Assembly (NCBI RefSeq): GCF_900659615.1
Contig: NZ_CAACUY010000054.1
Coordinates: forward strand, 1 to 47,347
Origin: Actinomadura fibrosa
Lineage (GTDB): Bacteria > Actinomycetota > Actinomycetes > Streptosporangiales > Streptosporangiaceae
Length of the DNA stretch: 47,347 bases
Reading direction: 5' to 3'
The notes below the pieces were generated by a model. It was not told where the DNA came from, did no database searches, and saw only the letters and a program-made list of their open reading frames with translations. Position numbers and translations under genes: made by a program. Of this stretch, positions 31,261-38,865 are shown one piece after another; position 1 is the first letter of the stretch; the number at the start of each line of letters is the position of its first letter.

Positions 31261-32286
31261 TCAGACTTCGCCGTTCCAGTCGGCCCGGATCCGTCCGGCC
31301 GGTTCCCAGGCCGCGGGCTCGCGCTCGTACCCCTCCTGCGCCGCCTCCGGGTACGCGGGCGGCTGGGCGTACTCGGCACCTGCCTGCTCGGTCTCCGCGT
31401 CCGAGGCCTCCGCCTCCTCCTCGGCGGCGGCCTGTTCGGCGGCGGCCGCGGCGGCGGCGGCGTTCAGCGTCCGGACGCGGCGGGTCTCCTGGGCGCGGCG
31501 CGCGAGGCGGTCGTCGTCCGGGTACCGGATCTCCTCCAGCGACAGGCCGTGGGCGGGCGCCACGTTGACCCCGGAGTCGCGGACGCGGGCCGCCAGCACC
31601 TCCGCGGGCCACTCGGGCTCGCGCCGCCCGTCGCCGACCATGAGCAGCGCCCCGACGAGCGCGCGGACCATCGAGTGGCAGAACGCGTCGGCCTCGACGG
31701 TGGCGAGCGCGAGGTGCGGATCGCGGTCGTCGCGGACCCACTCGTAGCGCAGCAGCTCGCGGATCGTCGTCGCGCCCTCGCGCTTGCGGCAGTACGCGGC
31801 GAAGTCGTTCTCGCCGACCAGCAGCCGCGCGGCCTCGTTCATCCGGTCCAGGTTGATCGGACGGGGATGCCAGAGCACGTCGCGGCGGCGCAGCGGCGCC
31901 ACGCCCACGGGGTTGTCGCACACCCGGTAGACGTAGCGGCGGGACAGCGCCGAGAAGCGCGCGTCGAACCCGTCGGGCGCGACGGACACCCGCCACACCC
32001 GCACGTCCGCGGGCAGCAGCCCCGCGAGGCGGCGCGGCATCGTGCCGTTGATCGCCGAATACGCCGCGACCGGGACGACGAGATGCGCGACCTGGCCGGA
32101 CGCGTGCACACCGGCGTCGGTGCGCCCGGCGACGGTGAGCATGGGCGGCGGATCCAGCCGCAGCATCCGGGCCAGGGCGTCCTCGATGACCCCCTGCACC
32201 GTCCGCTGGTTCGGCTGCCGGGCCCAGCCGGCGAAGTCCGTCCCGTCGTAGCCGATGTCGAGCCGAAGTCGGACCAATGCGGTCAT
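31261..32286 (-). CDS. truA: tRNA pseudouridine(38-40) synthase TruA with C-terminal tail
   Basis: A 341-residue TruA that makes pseudouridine at positions 38-40 of the tRNA anticodon arm. Catalytic Asp57 is in GRTDAGVHA. The start MTALVRLRLDIGYDG at ATG 32286 has GGAGG 9 bases upstream. The catalytic body ends near residue 269, a normal length. It is followed by about 72 extra residues with a poly-Ala run, then Glu/Ala/Pro-rich sequence, probably disordered. It follows rplQ at the end of the alpha operon, behind two hairpins. Confidence 0.95.
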   Translation of the reverse strand: MTALVRLRLDIGYDGTDFAGWARQPNQRTVQGVIEDALARMLRLDPPPMLTVAGRTDAGVHASGQVAHLVVPVAAYSAINGTMPRRLAGLLPADVRVWRVSVAPDGFDARFSALSRRYVYRVCDNPVGVAPLRRRDVLWHPRPINLDRMNEAARLLVGENDFAAYCRKREGATTIRELLRYEWVRDDRDPHLALATVEADAFCHSMVRALVGALLMVGDGRREPEWPAEVLAARVRDSGVNVAPAHGLSLEEIRYPDDDRLARRAQETRRVRTLNAAAAAAAAEQAAAEEEAEASDAETEQAGAEYAQPPAYPEAAQEGYEREPAAWEPAGRIRADWNGEV

Positions 32287-32382
32287 GTCAGCATCCTCCG
32301 GAAGGAGGCGCCCCCCTGCACCGACCTCGCCGGGATGGGGTGGACCGTCCTCGTGACCATGGATCAAGTCTGGCAAAGAACA

Positions 32383-32413
32383 GGCCCGCCGTCCCGTAGC
32401 GGAACGGCGGGCC
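32383..32413 (-). terminator. terminator between rplQ and truA
   Basis: A 10-bp stem (GGCCCGCCGT / ACGGCGGGCC), with three further pairs beyond a mismatch, lies 45 bases after the rplQ stop. A second element, the perfect 16-base palindrome CGAGCCGATCGGCTCG, lies nearer rplQ at 32425-32440. Confidence 0.7.
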
Positions 32414-32458
32414 CTCACGAAAGTCGAGCCGATCGGCTCGTGAAGCGGATGGCGCGGC

Positions 32459-32992
32459 CTACTTCTCGGTGGCCTCGCCGGTCGCGTCGGAGTCCGCGGC
32501 GGTCTCGTCCGCGGCGGTCTCGTCCGCGGCCTCGCCCTTGGTGAGCGTGACCTCGTCCTCGGCCGGGGCCTCGGTCTCGGCGGGCTTCGCCTCGGTCGCC
32601 GGGGCGGCCTTGGCGGTGGCGGGAGCGGCCGACAGCTGCTCCTGCACCAGCTCGATCACGGCCATGGGGGCGTTGTCGCCCTTGCGCGGCCCGATCTTGG
32701 TGATGCGGGTGTAGCCGCCGGGACGGTTCTCGAAACGCGGCGCGATCTCGGTGAAGAGCTCGTGCACGACGCCCTTGTCCCGGATCACCTTGGCCACCTG
32801 GCGGCGGTTGTGCAGGTCGCCGCGCTTGGCCTTGGTGATCAGCTTCTCCGCCAGCGGACGCACCCGCCGGGCCTTGGCCTCGGTGGTGGTGATGCGGCCG
32901 TGCTCGAACAGCGCCGTGGCCAGGTTCGCCAGGATCAGGCGCTGGTGCGCGGCGCTGCCGCCGAGGCGGGGGCCCTTGGTGGGCTGAGGCAT
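32459..32992 (-). CDS. rplQ: 50S ribosomal protein L17
   Basis: A 177-residue L17. The core (residues 1-117) has the MPQPTKGPRLGGSAAHQ start typical of actinobacteria and NRPGGYTRI. The last 60 residues are an Ala/Glu/Asp/Thr-rich acidic tail with DETAADETAAD repeats, which is longer than usual. It is the last ribosomal gene of the alpha operon, after rpoA. Confidence 0.98.
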   Translation of the reverse strand: MPQPTKGPRLGGSAAHQRLILANLATALFEHGRITTTEAKARRVRPLAEKLITKAKRGDLHNRRQVAKVIRDKGVVHELFTEIAPRFENRPGGYTRITKIGPRKGDNAPMAVIELVQEQLSAAPATAKAAPATEAKPAETEAPAEDEVTLTKGEAADETAADETAADSDATGEATEK

Positions 32993-33046
32993 GGTGCTTC
33001 CTTCCTGCGCCGGCCGTGTCAGGTACCGGCGTCAGCTGGTCCCGGA

Positions 33047-33071
33047 CGGCCGGGGAACGCGTCCCCGGCCG
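33047..33071 (-). terminator. hairpin in the rpoA-rplQ gap
   Basis: A perfect 10-bp stem (CGGCCGGGGA / TCCCCGGCCG) with a 5-base loop, 14 bases after the rpoA stop. It may attenuate or separate rplQ-truA expression. Confidence 0.55.
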
Positions 33072-33085
33072 CCGGGATCGGGGTT

Positions 33086-34099
33086 CTAGTACTGCTCGGT
33101 CTCGGCGTATCCGGCGTCGTCGTCGCCGTAGTTGTCGGCCGCCGCGCTCGGGTCGAACCCGGGCGGGGAGTCCTTCAGCGAGAGGCCCATGTCGTTGAGC
33201 TTCTGCTTGACCTCTTCGATCGACTTGGCGCCGAAATTCCTTATATCCAGAAGGTCCTGCTCGCTGCGGGCGACCAGCTCGCCCACAGAGTGGATGCCCT
33301 CGCGCTTGAGGCAGTTGTAGGAGCGGACCGTGAGGTTCAGCTCCTCGATCGGCAGGGCCAGGTCCGCGGCGAGCGCGGCGTCCGTCGGGGACGGGCCCAT
33401 GTCGATGCCCTCGGCCTCGACGTTGAGCTCCCGGGCGAGGCCGAACAGCTCGACGAGGGTCTTGCCGGCGGACGCGACCGCGTCGCGCGGCAGCATCGCC
33501 TGCTTGGTCTCCACGTCCAGGATGAGGCGGTCGAAGTCGGTGCGCTGCTCGACTCGGGTGGCCTCGACCTTGTAGGTGACCTTCAGCACGGGCGAGTAGA
33601 TGGAGTCGATCGGGATCCGGCCGATCTCCTGGCCCGGCTGCTTGTTCTGGGCGGCCGAGACGTAGCCGCGGCCGCGCTCGACCGTCAGCTCCATCTCCAG
33701 CTTGGCCTTGTTGTTCAGCGTGGCGATGTGGAGGTCCGGGTTGTGGACCTCGACGCCCGCCGGCGGCGCGATGTCGGCCGCGGTCACCTCGCCCGGCCCC
33801 TGCTTGCGCAGGTACATGACCACGGGCTCGTCGTGCTCGGACGAGACCACGAGCTCCTTGAGGTTCAGGATGATGTCGGTGACATCCTCCTTGACGCCCG
33901 GGACGGTGGAGAACTCGTGGAGGACGCCCTCGATCCGGATGCTGGTGACGGCCGCGCCGGGGATCGAGGAGAGCAGCGTACGACGCAGCGAGTTGCCGAT
34001 CGTGTAGCCGAAGCCCGGCTCCAGCGGCTCGATGGTGAACCGCGACCGGTACTCGTCGACCTGCTCTTCGGTGAGAGTGGGACGCTGAGCGATGAGCAT
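33086..34099 (-). CDS. rpoA: DNA-directed RNA polymerase subunit alpha
   Basis: A 337-residue alpha subunit. The N-terminal dimerisation domain contains EPGFGYTIGNSLRRTLLSS. The C-terminal domain, from about residue 240, has RSYNCLKREGIHSVGEL and RNFGAKSIEEVK, which contact UP elements and activators. The acidic tail DNYGDDDAGYAETEQY is typical of actinobacteria. Length and all parts are normal. It lies in the alpha operon after rpsD. Confidence 0.99.
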   Translation of the reverse strand: MLIAQRPTLTEEQVDEYRSRFTIEPLEPGFGYTIGNSLRRTLLSSIPGAAVTSIRIEGVLHEFSTVPGVKEDVTDIILNLKELVVSSEHDEPVVMYLRKQGPGEVTAADIAPPAGVEVHNPDLHIATLNNKAKLEMELTVERGRGYVSAAQNKQPGQEIGRIPIDSIYSPVLKVTYKVEATRVEQRTDFDRLILDVETKQAMLPRDAVASAGKTLVELFGLARELNVEAEGIDMGPSPTDAALAADLALPIEELNLTVRSYNCLKREGIHSVGELVARSEQDLLDIRNFGAKSIEEVKQKLNDMGLSLKDSPPGFDPSAAADNYGDDDAGYAETEQY

Positions 34100-34166
34100 G
34101 TTGGTGCCTTCTTCCCGCGGTGCCCGCTATTTGACGACCGCGTTCTGGAGTGTTCCCCGTCCCGCC

Positions 34167-34195
34167 GGGGATCCCACGGGAATCCGTGGAGCCCC
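34167..34195 (-). terminator. hairpin in the rpsD-rpoA gap
   Basis: A perfect 6-bp stem (CCACGG / CCGTGG, loop GAAT) is extended outside by GGGG / CCCC across a small internal loop. It lies 21 bases after the rpsD stop. It is probably an attenuator or processing site because rpoA is expected to share the transcript. Confidence 0.5.
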
Positions 34196-34215
34196 CCGGC
34201 GGAACGGACGAGCCC

Positions 34216-34845
34216 CTACTTGGAGTAGAGCTCGACGATCAGCTGCTCCTGGACGGGAGCCTCGATCTGCTGCCGGACGGGCAGCGAGTGCACGAGGATC
34301 CGCATCCGGTCGGTGTCGACCCCGAGCCACGCCGGGACCCGGGGGGCGTCGGCCGCCTCGGCCCTCGCGACCTGGAACGGCGTCATTTCGAGCGACTTGC
34401 TCTTGACGTCGACGATGTCGGCCTCGCTCACCGAGAAGGACGGGATGTCGACCTTCTTGCCGTTGACCCGGATGTGGCCGTGGCGGATGAGCTGGCGGGC
34501 CATGTCGCGCGACTTGGCGAAGCCCGCGCGGTAGACGACGTTGTCGAGGCGGCGCTCCAGCAGGGCGAGCAGGTTCTCGCCCGTCTTGCCGCCCTGGCGG
34601 TTGGCCTCGACGTAGTAGTTGTGGAACTGGCGCTCCAGCACGCCGTAGATACGGCGGGCCTTCTGCTTCTCGCGAAGCTGGAGCAGGTACTCGGTCTCCT
34701 TGGGCCGACCGCGGCCGTGCTCACCCGGCGGGTAAGGACGGATCTCGATCGGGCACTTCGGACCCATGCACTTGCTGCCCTTGAGGTACAGCTTCATCTT
34801 CTCGCGGCGGCAGAGCTTGCAGTCCGCACCGGTGTAACGAGCCAT
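34216..34845 (-). CDS. rpsD: 30S ribosomal protein S4
   Basis: A 209-residue S4 of the zinc-binding type: CKLC at residues 9-12 and two further Cys in KCMGPKC. The S4 RNA-binding domain follows (RLDNVVYRAGFAKSRDMARQLI). In E. coli S4 represses its own operon by binding the rpsM leader. rpsD here sits between rpsK and rpoA, as in E. coli and mycobacteria but not Streptomyces. Confidence 0.99.
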   Translation of the reverse strand: MARYTGADCKLCRREKMKLYLKGSKCMGPKCPIEIRPYPPGEHGRGRPKETEYLLQLREKQKARRIYGVLERQFHNYYVEANRQGGKTGENLLALLERRLDNVVYRAGFAKSRDMARQLIRHGHIRVNGKKVDIPSFSVSEADIVDVKSKSLEMTPFQVARAEAADAPRVPAWLGVDTDRMRILVHSLPVRQQIEAPVQEQLIVELYSK

Positions 34846-34865
34846 TGTTCTAGATCTCCCCTGCC

Positions 34866-35267
34866 TCAGACCCGGCGACGCTTGGGCGGGCGGCAGCCGT
34901 TGTGCGGAACGGGCGTGACGTCCTGGATGGAGCCGACCTCCAGGCCGGTCGCCTGGAGCGACCGGATGGCGGTCTCGCGGCCCGAGCCCGGGCCCTTCAC
35001 GAAGACGTCGACCTTGCGCATGCCGTGCTCCATCGCGCGCCGGGCGGCGGCCTCGGCGGCCTGCTGCGCGGCGAACGGGGTCGACTTGCGCGAGCCCTTG
35101 AAGCCCACGTGGCCCGAGGAGGCCCAGGAGATCACGTTGCCGTTGGGGTCGGTGATCGAGACGATCGTGTTGTTGAACGTGCTCTTGATGTGGGCGTGCC
35201 CGTGAGCGACGTTCTTCTTCTCCTTGCGGCGCACCTTCTTGGCGCCGACACGGCTCTTAGGAGGCAT
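34866..35267 (-). CDS. rpsK: 30S ribosomal protein S11
   Basis: A 133-residue S11 with HGHAHIKSTFNNTIVSITD near the start and DVTPVPHNGCRPPKRRRV at the end, both diagnostic. It is 95 bases from rpsM and 20 bases from rpsD on the same strand in the alpha operon. Confidence 0.99.
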   Translation of the reverse strand: MPPKSRVGAKKVRRKEKKNVAHGHAHIKSTFNNTIVSITDPNGNVISWASSGHVGFKGSRKSTPFAAQQAAEAAARRAMEHGMRKVDVFVKGPGSGRETAIRSLQATGLEVGSIQDVTPVPHNGCRPPKRRRV

Positions 35268-35300
35268 GTGCTCTCTCTACTCTTGAGGTCATCGATCCGG

Positions 35301-35357
35301 ACGGACCTCGTAGGCGGTTGCCGGGGGTCTGGGGAGTCCCCAGACCGGTAGGTCCGT
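35301..35357 (-). other. nested hairpin in the rpsM-rpsK gap
   Basis: An outer perfect 8-bp stem (ACGGACCT 35301-35308 / AGGTCCGT 35350-35357) encloses an inner perfect 9-bp stem (GGTCTGGGG 35326-35334 / CCCCAGACC 35338-35346). It fills most of the 95-base gap and starts 5 bases after the rpsM stop. Confidence 0.55.
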
Positions 35358-35362
35358 GCGGA

Positions 35363-35743
35363 CTACTTCTTGCCGGCCTTCTTCTTGCCGGCCACGGTCT
35401 TCTTCTTGCCCTTGCGGGTGCGCGCGTTGGTCTGCGTGCGCTGGCCGTGCACGGGCAGTCCGCGGCGGTGCCGGATGCCCTGGTAGCACCCGATCTCGAT
35501 CTTCCGGCGGATGTCCGCCTGGACCTCGCGGCGAAGATCACCTTCGATCTTGTAGTTCGCCTCGATCCAGTCGCGGAGCCTGACCAGCTCGTCGTCGCCG
35601 AGCTGGTGGACCCGAAGGTCGCCGCTGATCTCGGTCCCCGCGAGGGTCTCGAGCGCGCGCGTCCGGCCGATGCCGAAGATGTAGGTGAGAGCGACCTCAA
35701 GGCGCTTGTCGCGCGGGAGGTCGACGCCGAGGAGGCGTGCCAT
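35363..35743 (-). CDS. rpsM: 30S ribosomal protein S13
   Basis: A 126-residue S13 with MARLLGVDLPRDKR, YIFGIGRTRA and RGLPVHGQRTQTNARTRKG, all typical. The C-terminal tail is Lys-rich, as in other S13 proteins. AAGGG lies about 10 bases before ATG 35743. Upstream is a long structured gap to rpmJ, a candidate control site for the alpha operon. Confidence 0.99.
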   Translation of the reverse strand: MARLLGVDLPRDKRLEVALTYIFGIGRTRALETLAGTEISGDLRVHQLGDDELVRLRDWIEANYKIEGDLRREVQADIRRKIEIGCYQGIRHRRGLPVHGQRTQTNARTRKGKKKTVAGKKKAGKK

Positions 35744-35765
35744 CGTGGGCAGTTCCCTTCATGTC

Positions 35766-35932
35766 GCGGAGGTATGGACGCGTCGCCTCCGCACACACCC
35801 TGCCCGGGTGGCGGCCCCGGCCTCCGTCGGTCCGGGGGTGCCCTTCACACGATCGTGCCGCACGACCCGATCTTGGCCGGTCCCCGTTCCCGGGGACGTC
35901 CGCCAAGGGGCCGTACGGCGACCGTGTGAAGG
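35766..35932 (-). promoter_or_regulatory. structured rpsM leader (candidate ribosomal-protein-responsive RNA)
   Basis: In the rpmJ-rpsM gap a perfect 10-bp stem (35842-35851 / 35923-35932) closes a multi-branched region. Inside are TCGTG/CACGA (35853-35865) and CTTGGC/GCCAAG (35872-35907), the latter enclosing GTCCCCG/CGGGGAC (35880-35897). Nearer rpsM are CCCCGG/CCGGGG (35815-35837) and GCGGAGG/CCTCCGC (35766-35792). The last ends 5 bases from the rpsM ribosome binding site. In E. coli S4 controls this operon at the rpsM leader; the equivalence here is inference. Confidence 0.45.
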
Positions 35933-35975
35933 CTGCGATGCGCTTGCTGTTGGTGGAGCGGACGGGCGGGGCCCG

Positions 35976-36089
35976 TCAGCCCTGGCGCTGCTTGTGGCGC
36001 GGGTCGGAGCAGATGACCATGACCCGGCCGTGCCGGCGGATGACGCGGCACTTGTTGCAGATCTTCTTGACGCTCGGCTTGACCTTCAC
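35976..36089 (-). CDS. rpmJ: 50S ribosomal protein L36
   Basis: A 37-residue L36 beginning KVKPSVKKICNKC and ending DPRHKQRQG. It has the zinc ligands of the C+ form (Cys, Cys, Cys and His). The GTG start at 36089 follows AGGAG by 5-6 bases. It lies 65 bases after infA. Confidence 0.98.
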   Translation of the reverse strand: MKVKPSVKKICNKCRVIRRHGRVMVICSDPRHKQRQG

Positions 36090-36154
36090 TGGGTCTCCTA
36101 GGTTCAGGGTCACCCCCGCGCCGCCACGCACGGGGAAGGCAACCCCAGTGGGAT

Positions 36155-36376
36155 TTACTTGTAGCGGTAGACGATCCGACCGCGCGTGAGGTCGTAGGGA
36201 CTCAGCTCCACAACGACGCGGTCGTCCGGCAGGATCCGGATGTAGTGCATCCGCATCTTGCCGCTGATGTGGGCGAGCACCTTGTGCCCGTTGTCGAGCT
36301 CCACCCGGAACATGGCGTTCGGGAGGGACTCGATGACGGTGCCCTCGATCTCGATGGCCCCTTCTTTCTTGGGCAT
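36155..36376 (-). CDS. infA: translation initiation factor IF-1
   Basis: A 73-residue S1-like OB-fold protein with MPKKEGAIEIEGTVIESLPN and ending DLTRGRIVYRYK, diagnostic for bacterial IF-1. It occupies the ribosomal A site during initiation. It is the first gene of the alpha operon here, preceded by a promoter and a long leader. Confidence 0.99.
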   Translation of the reverse strand: MPKKEGAIEIEGTVIESLPNAMFRVELDNGHKVLAHISGKMRMHYIRILPDDRVVVELSPYDLTRGRIVYRYK

Positions 36377-36539
36377 GTCCTCCGCGCTTCACTGATCGGC
36401 TCATTGGACCCGGTCCGGTGTCCCTTGACGGGGCGCCCCCGGAGGGGCGTCCTCAGAGAGATGCACGGCCGCACCCAGGCCACGGCACCAAGAGCGCCAG
36501 GAACGAGGGATGAGGCGGCCGACAGCGGACCGACACAGG

Positions 36540-36569
36540 AGTCTACGTCACCGGGCCGCCGAATGCGAA
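36540..36569 (-). promoter_or_regulatory. infA operon promoter
   Basis: On the minus strand TTCGCA (36564-36569), an 18-base spacer and TAGACT (36540-36545). It predicts a 5' leader of about 155 bases before infA. Confidence 0.5.
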
Positions 36570-36650
36570 ATTGTCGCATGATACGGCCGCGGAGACTGCT
36601 CCCGACCCAAGCATACCGCGCGTCCGCGTTGTACCTTTCCAGTAAGACAA

Positions 36651-36721
36651 GCGAAGCGGACCCGGCACATGCGGGGGCAGAGCCCCGCACAATGAACCGG
36701 CAGGCGAAGCGGACCCGGCAC
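36651..36721 (+). repeat. 18-base direct repeat flanking a hairpin
   Basis: GCGAAGCGGACCCGGCAC occurs exactly at 36651-36668 and 36704-36721. Between the copies is GCGGGG-GCAGAG-CCCCGC (36671-36688). The element lies 50-120 bases before the DNA-binding protein gene. Confidence 0.6.
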
Positions 36722-36770
36722 CGTGGCGGGTCGCCCGCGGCGACGGGCAGGACGTCCGAGGAGGATCAGC

Positions 36771-37328
36771 ATGCCGAGCTATGACTTCGCGCTGATCCTC
36801 AGCCGTCCCCTCTACGAGGACGAACTGGACCCGCTGTTCGACCGCACGCACGGCGCCGTCACCGTCTCGATCATCAGCGAGCCGCAGCACGCCGAGCGGC
36901 CCGGCAACGCGTCCTGCTCCTGGCAGGGCGCCACCCTCGCCGCGGCGATCATGGCGGTCGTCGAGCACGTCGAGGCCAGCGCGCCGGGCCTGCACGTCCT
37001 CCAGGTCGAGGCCGACCCCCTGCTGACCATCCGCGACATCAGCGAGCGCGTCGGCCGTTCGTTCGACTCCGTCCGCCTCGCGATCACCGGTGCCCGCGGC
37101 CCCGGCGGGTTCCCGGCCTCGGAGATCTCCACGGCCGGCCACCGCCTCTGGCGCTGGTCCAAGGTCGCCGCCTGGTACGGCCTGGAGGACCCCCAGCTCA
37201 TCGAGGCGAAGCCCACCGTCCAGGCGATCAACGGCTGGCTCGCCCTCCGCGACGTCGTCCCCGACATCGCCCCCGCCCCCGAAGAAGTGACCTCGGCTTT
37301 GTCCCTAGTCATCCCCCATGTCGCGTAA
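36771..37328 (+). CDS. putative helix-turn-helix DNA-binding protein
   Basis: A 185-residue protein. The middle part, residues 86-105 (TIRDISERVGRSFDSVRLAI), looks like a helix-turn-helix. It is followed by GARGPGGFPASE and RLWRWSKVAAWYGL, which resemble MerR/excisionase-type small winged domains. I know similar uncharacterised actinobacterial proteins with this layout. The N-terminal 80 residues are of unknown role. ATG 36771 follows a strong GAGGAGG site. It diverges from infA and lies upstream of the phosphoesterase gene. Confidence 0.8.
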   Translation: MPSYDFALILSRPLYEDELDPLFDRTHGAVTVSIISEPQHAERPGNASCSWQGATLAAAIMAVVEHVEASAPGLHVLQVEADPLLTIRDISERVGRSFDSVRLAITGARGPGGFPASEISTAGHRLWRWSKVAAWYGLEDPQLIEAKPTVQAINGWLALRDVVPDIAPAPEEVTSALSLVIPHVA

Positions 37329-37447
37329 GTTGATCACCGTGGTGGGGCCGGCGGGCGCACCCTCCCTGGCGATCCGCACGTGGTCGCAGTCGAGGCGAGG
37401 TTCACCGACGGCCGCACCCGACCGGCGCCGCGATCGCGTGCGAAGCC

Positions 37448-37550
37448 AGGTTCGAGCTTGCGAGAACCTGATCGCGCAGCGAGCCGCCAGGCGAGCCGGA
37501 GCGATGCAGCGATCGCCGCGGTGCCCGTTGAAGGAGGGCCGCCAAGGCCC
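37448..37550 (+). other. hairpin-containing gap before the phosphoesterase gene
   Basis: The 246-base gap 37329-37574 holds AGGTTC/GAACCT (37448-37469) and GGGCC/GGCCC (37536-37550). It also holds a run of GCGAGC- and GCGATC-like words. No gene is seen. Confidence 0.4.
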
Positions 37551-37574
37551 GACGCCGAGGGGGACGCAGTAAAT

Positions 37575-38390
37575 ATGGCGATCATTGCGCAGTTGAGCGA
37601 CATACACCTCGCGGCCGGGCGGGACGGTGAGGTGGATGACGCTTCCGGGCCGGTGCGCGCGCTGCGGGCCGCGGTGTCGAGCCTGCTGGCGCTGCCGGCG
37701 CGTCCGGACGCCGTGGTCCTCACCGGTGATCTCGCCGACGGCGGCCTGCCCGCCGAGTACGCCCGGCTCCACGCGCTGCTGTCGCCGCTGCCGATGGCCG
37801 TCTACCCGATGCCGGGCAACCACGACGACCGCGACGCGCTCCGCGCGGCGTTCGGCGACCATCCGGCGGTCGCGGAGACGGGCACCGGCCCGCAGGCACC
37901 GGTGCAGTACGCCGCCGACGTCGCCGGGATACGGCTGGTCTGCTGCGACACGACCGTGGACGGCCATCCCCACGGGCACATGACCGAGGACCGGCTCGCG
38001 TGGCTGGACGGGACGCTGGGCGCCGCGCCGGGCGTGCCCACGGTCGTCGCGACGCACCATCCGCCGTTCCCGATCGGGATCCGGTTCATCGACGACATGC
38101 GCTTCGTCGACCCGGCCGCGTTCGCCGCGGTGATCGCCCGGCATCCGCAGGTGGTGCGGGTGATCAGCGGCCATGTGCACCGCGGCGCGGTCGGCTCGCT
38201 GGCCGGGACGGTGAGCACGACGTGCCCGAGCACCTACCGGCAGCTGTTCCTCGACCTGACCCGGCCGGGGCGCGCCGCGGTGACCGGCGAGCCCGCGGGC
38301 TTCGCCGTGCATCTGGTCGGCGACGACGGGACGGCGACGACGCACTTCGTCCCGACGGGCAACTACCGCCCGCTGATGGACGTGGAGTAA
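37575..38390 (+). CDS. CpdA-like metallophosphoesterase (cyclic nucleotide phosphodiesterase family)
   Basis: A 271-residue calcineurin-fold phosphoesterase. The metal ligand motifs occur in order: SDIH (Asp9, His11), TGDL, GNHD, THHPP and GHVH. This set is typical of class III cyclic AMP phosphodiesterases (CpdA, Rv0805-like). The sequence suggests, but does not prove, 3',5'-cyclic AMP as substrate; other phosphodiesters are possible. ATG 37575 is used with GAGGGGG 11 bases upstream. It lies between the DNA-binding gene and DUF1707, in the opposite orientation to the ribosomal genes. Confidence 0.9.
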   Translation: MAIIAQLSDIHLAAGRDGEVDDASGPVRALRAAVSSLLALPARPDAVVLTGDLADGGLPAEYARLHALLSPLPMAVYPMPGNHDDRDALRAAFGDHPAVAETGTGPQAPVQYAADVAGIRLVCCDTTVDGHPHGHMTEDRLAWLDGTLGAAPGVPTVVATHHPPFPIGIRFIDDMRFVDPAAFAAVIARHPQVVRVISGHVHRGAVGSLAGTVSTTCPSTYRQLFLDLTRPGRAAVTGEPAGFAVHLVGDDGTATTHFVPTGNYRPLMDVE

Positions 38391-38406
38391 GCCCGGGCGG
38401 CGGGGC

Positions 38407-38844
38407 TCAGTCGTGCCGCCGGGAGCCGAGCAGGGAGCCGATCAGGAGGACGGCGCCCCACGGGCCCGCCACCCACACCCACCACGGGTAGACGACGTTC
38501 CCGGTCAGCAGGATGGCCAGCCAGACCGCGAAGTTGATCCCGCTGACGAGCGCCCACGTGCCCCAGACCCCGCGGTGGAACAGGTCGCCGGACGAGCGGC
38601 GCGCGGGCGGCCGCGAGGTGCTCTTGTGCTGCGACGCGGGGACCGGCAGCTCGTGCAGGTCCTCCTCGGGCAGGTCGGCGGTGATCTCCTGGAGCCGGCC
38701 GAGGGTCTTCGCCTCGTACACGGCCTCCAGCCGCTCCTGCATCTCGTCGACCGTGATCCGGCCGACGGCGCAGTGCTCGCGCAGGCTCGCGGCGACCCGG
38801 TCGCGGTCGGCGTCCGAGGCCCGGATGTCAGGGTTCGGCGCCAT
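38407..38844 (-). CDS. DUF1707 two-helix membrane protein
   Basis: A 145-residue protein. The N-terminal DUF1707 domain (IRASDADRDRVAASLREH to about residue 53) is typical of actinobacteria. A Ser/Arg linker follows, then two hydrophobic segments at about 92-138 with Trp-rich ends. Function is unknown; relatives are membrane-associated. It follows map by 21 bases on the same strand, so it is probably its last co-transcribed gene. Confidence 0.9.
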   Translation of the reverse strand: MAPNPDIRASDADRDRVAASLREHCAVGRITVDEMQERLEAVYEAKTLGRLQEITADLPEEDLHELPVPASQHKSTSRPPARRSSGDLFHRGVWGTWALVSGINFAVWLAILLTGNVVYPWWVWVAGPWGAVLLIGSLLGSRRHD

Positions 38845-38865
38845 CTCCAGCTCCCAACGCTCTTC

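Larger units (their letters stand above)
36377..36770. other. divergent infA / DNA-binding gene promoter region
   Basis: A 394-base gap without a gene. It holds the infA promoter and about 155 bases of leader on the minus strand. On the plus strand are two direct repeats around a hairpin before the next gene. The open frames here lack family resemblance. Confidence 0.6.
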
